A stretch of DNA of 28,596 nucleotides. Source: Neocallimastix lanati (nom. inval.). Its lineage: Eukaryota; Neocallimastigomycota; Neocallimastigomycetes; Neocallimastigales; Neocallimastigaceae. The stretch spans positions 1 through 28,596 of the forward strand of contig JACVTC010000440.1 of assembly GCA_016946835.1 (NCBI GenBank), in the 5' to 3' direction. Each line of letters opens with the position of its first letter. Within the stretch, counting starts at the first letter, position 1. Positions 28,345 to 28,596 of this stretch are shown here, piece by piece. The position numbers and the translations under genes are program-made. The notes below the pieces were generated by a model. That model did no database searches. It was given only the letters and a program-made list of their open reading frames with translations, and was not told the origin of the DNA.

Positions 28345-28596
28345 TTAAATTTCTTCTTTGACAGATTCCTCTAATGTTTTTTTAATTTTTTTTTTTTTTT
28401 TTTTAGACAATGAATAGACTTTATTTAAGATCTCATGTACAGCATTTCTGCCAAGAAGGAGATATTGTATGTAAAAACTAATATTATCTTCAAGATTTTC
28501 CTCTTTATCATCAGGAATGTTCAATGATTTCTCAGTATAATCAGAGAAAAAATTAATAAAATTTCATCAATAAATTGAACGAATTGTTGCCTAAAT
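28345..28596 (-). pseudogene. 3' end of an unrecognised protein gene, cut by the window edge
   Basis: Reading leftwards on the minus strand, one frame is open from about 28563 to a TAA at 28345-28347. It encodes NFFSDYTEKSLNIPDD, then an acidic stretch, then FYIQYLLLGRNAVHEILNKVY and a tail with six consecutive Lys, ending KTLEESVKEEI. The poly-Lys comes from a 19-A run that keeps frame with what follows. Upstream bases up to the edge read RQQFVQFIDEI in a different frame. The two join if the 6-T run at 28547-28552 is one base short, so this is either a sequencing error, an intron, or a real break. Codon composition and sequence complexity look coding. I do not recognise the family. It converges on the tRNA gene and looks like a host gene rather than part of a retrotransposon. 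Confidence 0.5.

Overview
This is an extremely AT-rich eukaryotic window. It holds microsatellite, pure T tracts of about 50 nt, one nuclear-type tRNA gene and compact AT-coded retrotransposon ORFs. The best guess is an early-diverging AT-rich fungus, such as an anaerobic gut fungus (Neocallimastigomycota) or possibly Glomeromycotina. A dictyostelid amoeba cannot be excluded, because tRNA-targeting Ty3-like elements also occur there. Nothing in the window settles the species.

Layout. 1-2126 is AT-rich sequence with no gene I can support. 2127-27805 is a head-to-tail stack of three full-length Ty3/Gypsy LTR retrotransposons, all transcribed on the minus strand. They are A-I (2127-11201, reading frames broken by one-base insertions), A-II (11206-19642, same family, intact) and B (19647-27805, a diverged sister family, intact). 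27821-27892 is a tRNA-Glu(CTC) gene on the plus strand. The last LTR ends 15 bp before it, where a Pol III start site is expected. 27929-28344 is noncoding, and 28345-28596 holds the 3' end of an unrecognised protein gene on the minus strand.

Each element reads, in its own sense: LTR, primer-binding site, a long leader (about 1.5-2.3 kb), gag, a -1 frameshift site, pol (protease, reverse transcriptase, RNase H, integrase), a short purine tract and LTR. Gag ends just after a U UUA AAC slippery heptamer. Eight nucleotides further on is a potential H-type pseudoknot with identical geometry in both families. Pol has no start codon of its own in family A, so it is probably made only as a Gag-Pol fusion.

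The leaders hold the least expected content. Just upstream of gag each family carries a tandem array of small hairpins. The array sequences differ between families, but both use the same two-tier design with a 4x2 internal loop, and paired positions covary. A second leader block of about 155 nt is shared by both families and contains a compensatory base-pair change. A third domain is a three-helix junction found in A-I and, with different sequence, in B.

The stack reads as a stratigraphy. New elements appear to have landed repeatedly within a base or two of the same point upstream of the tRNA gene. The oldest (A-I) is farthest from it and the youngest (B) is next to it. LTR-pair divergence agrees with this order.
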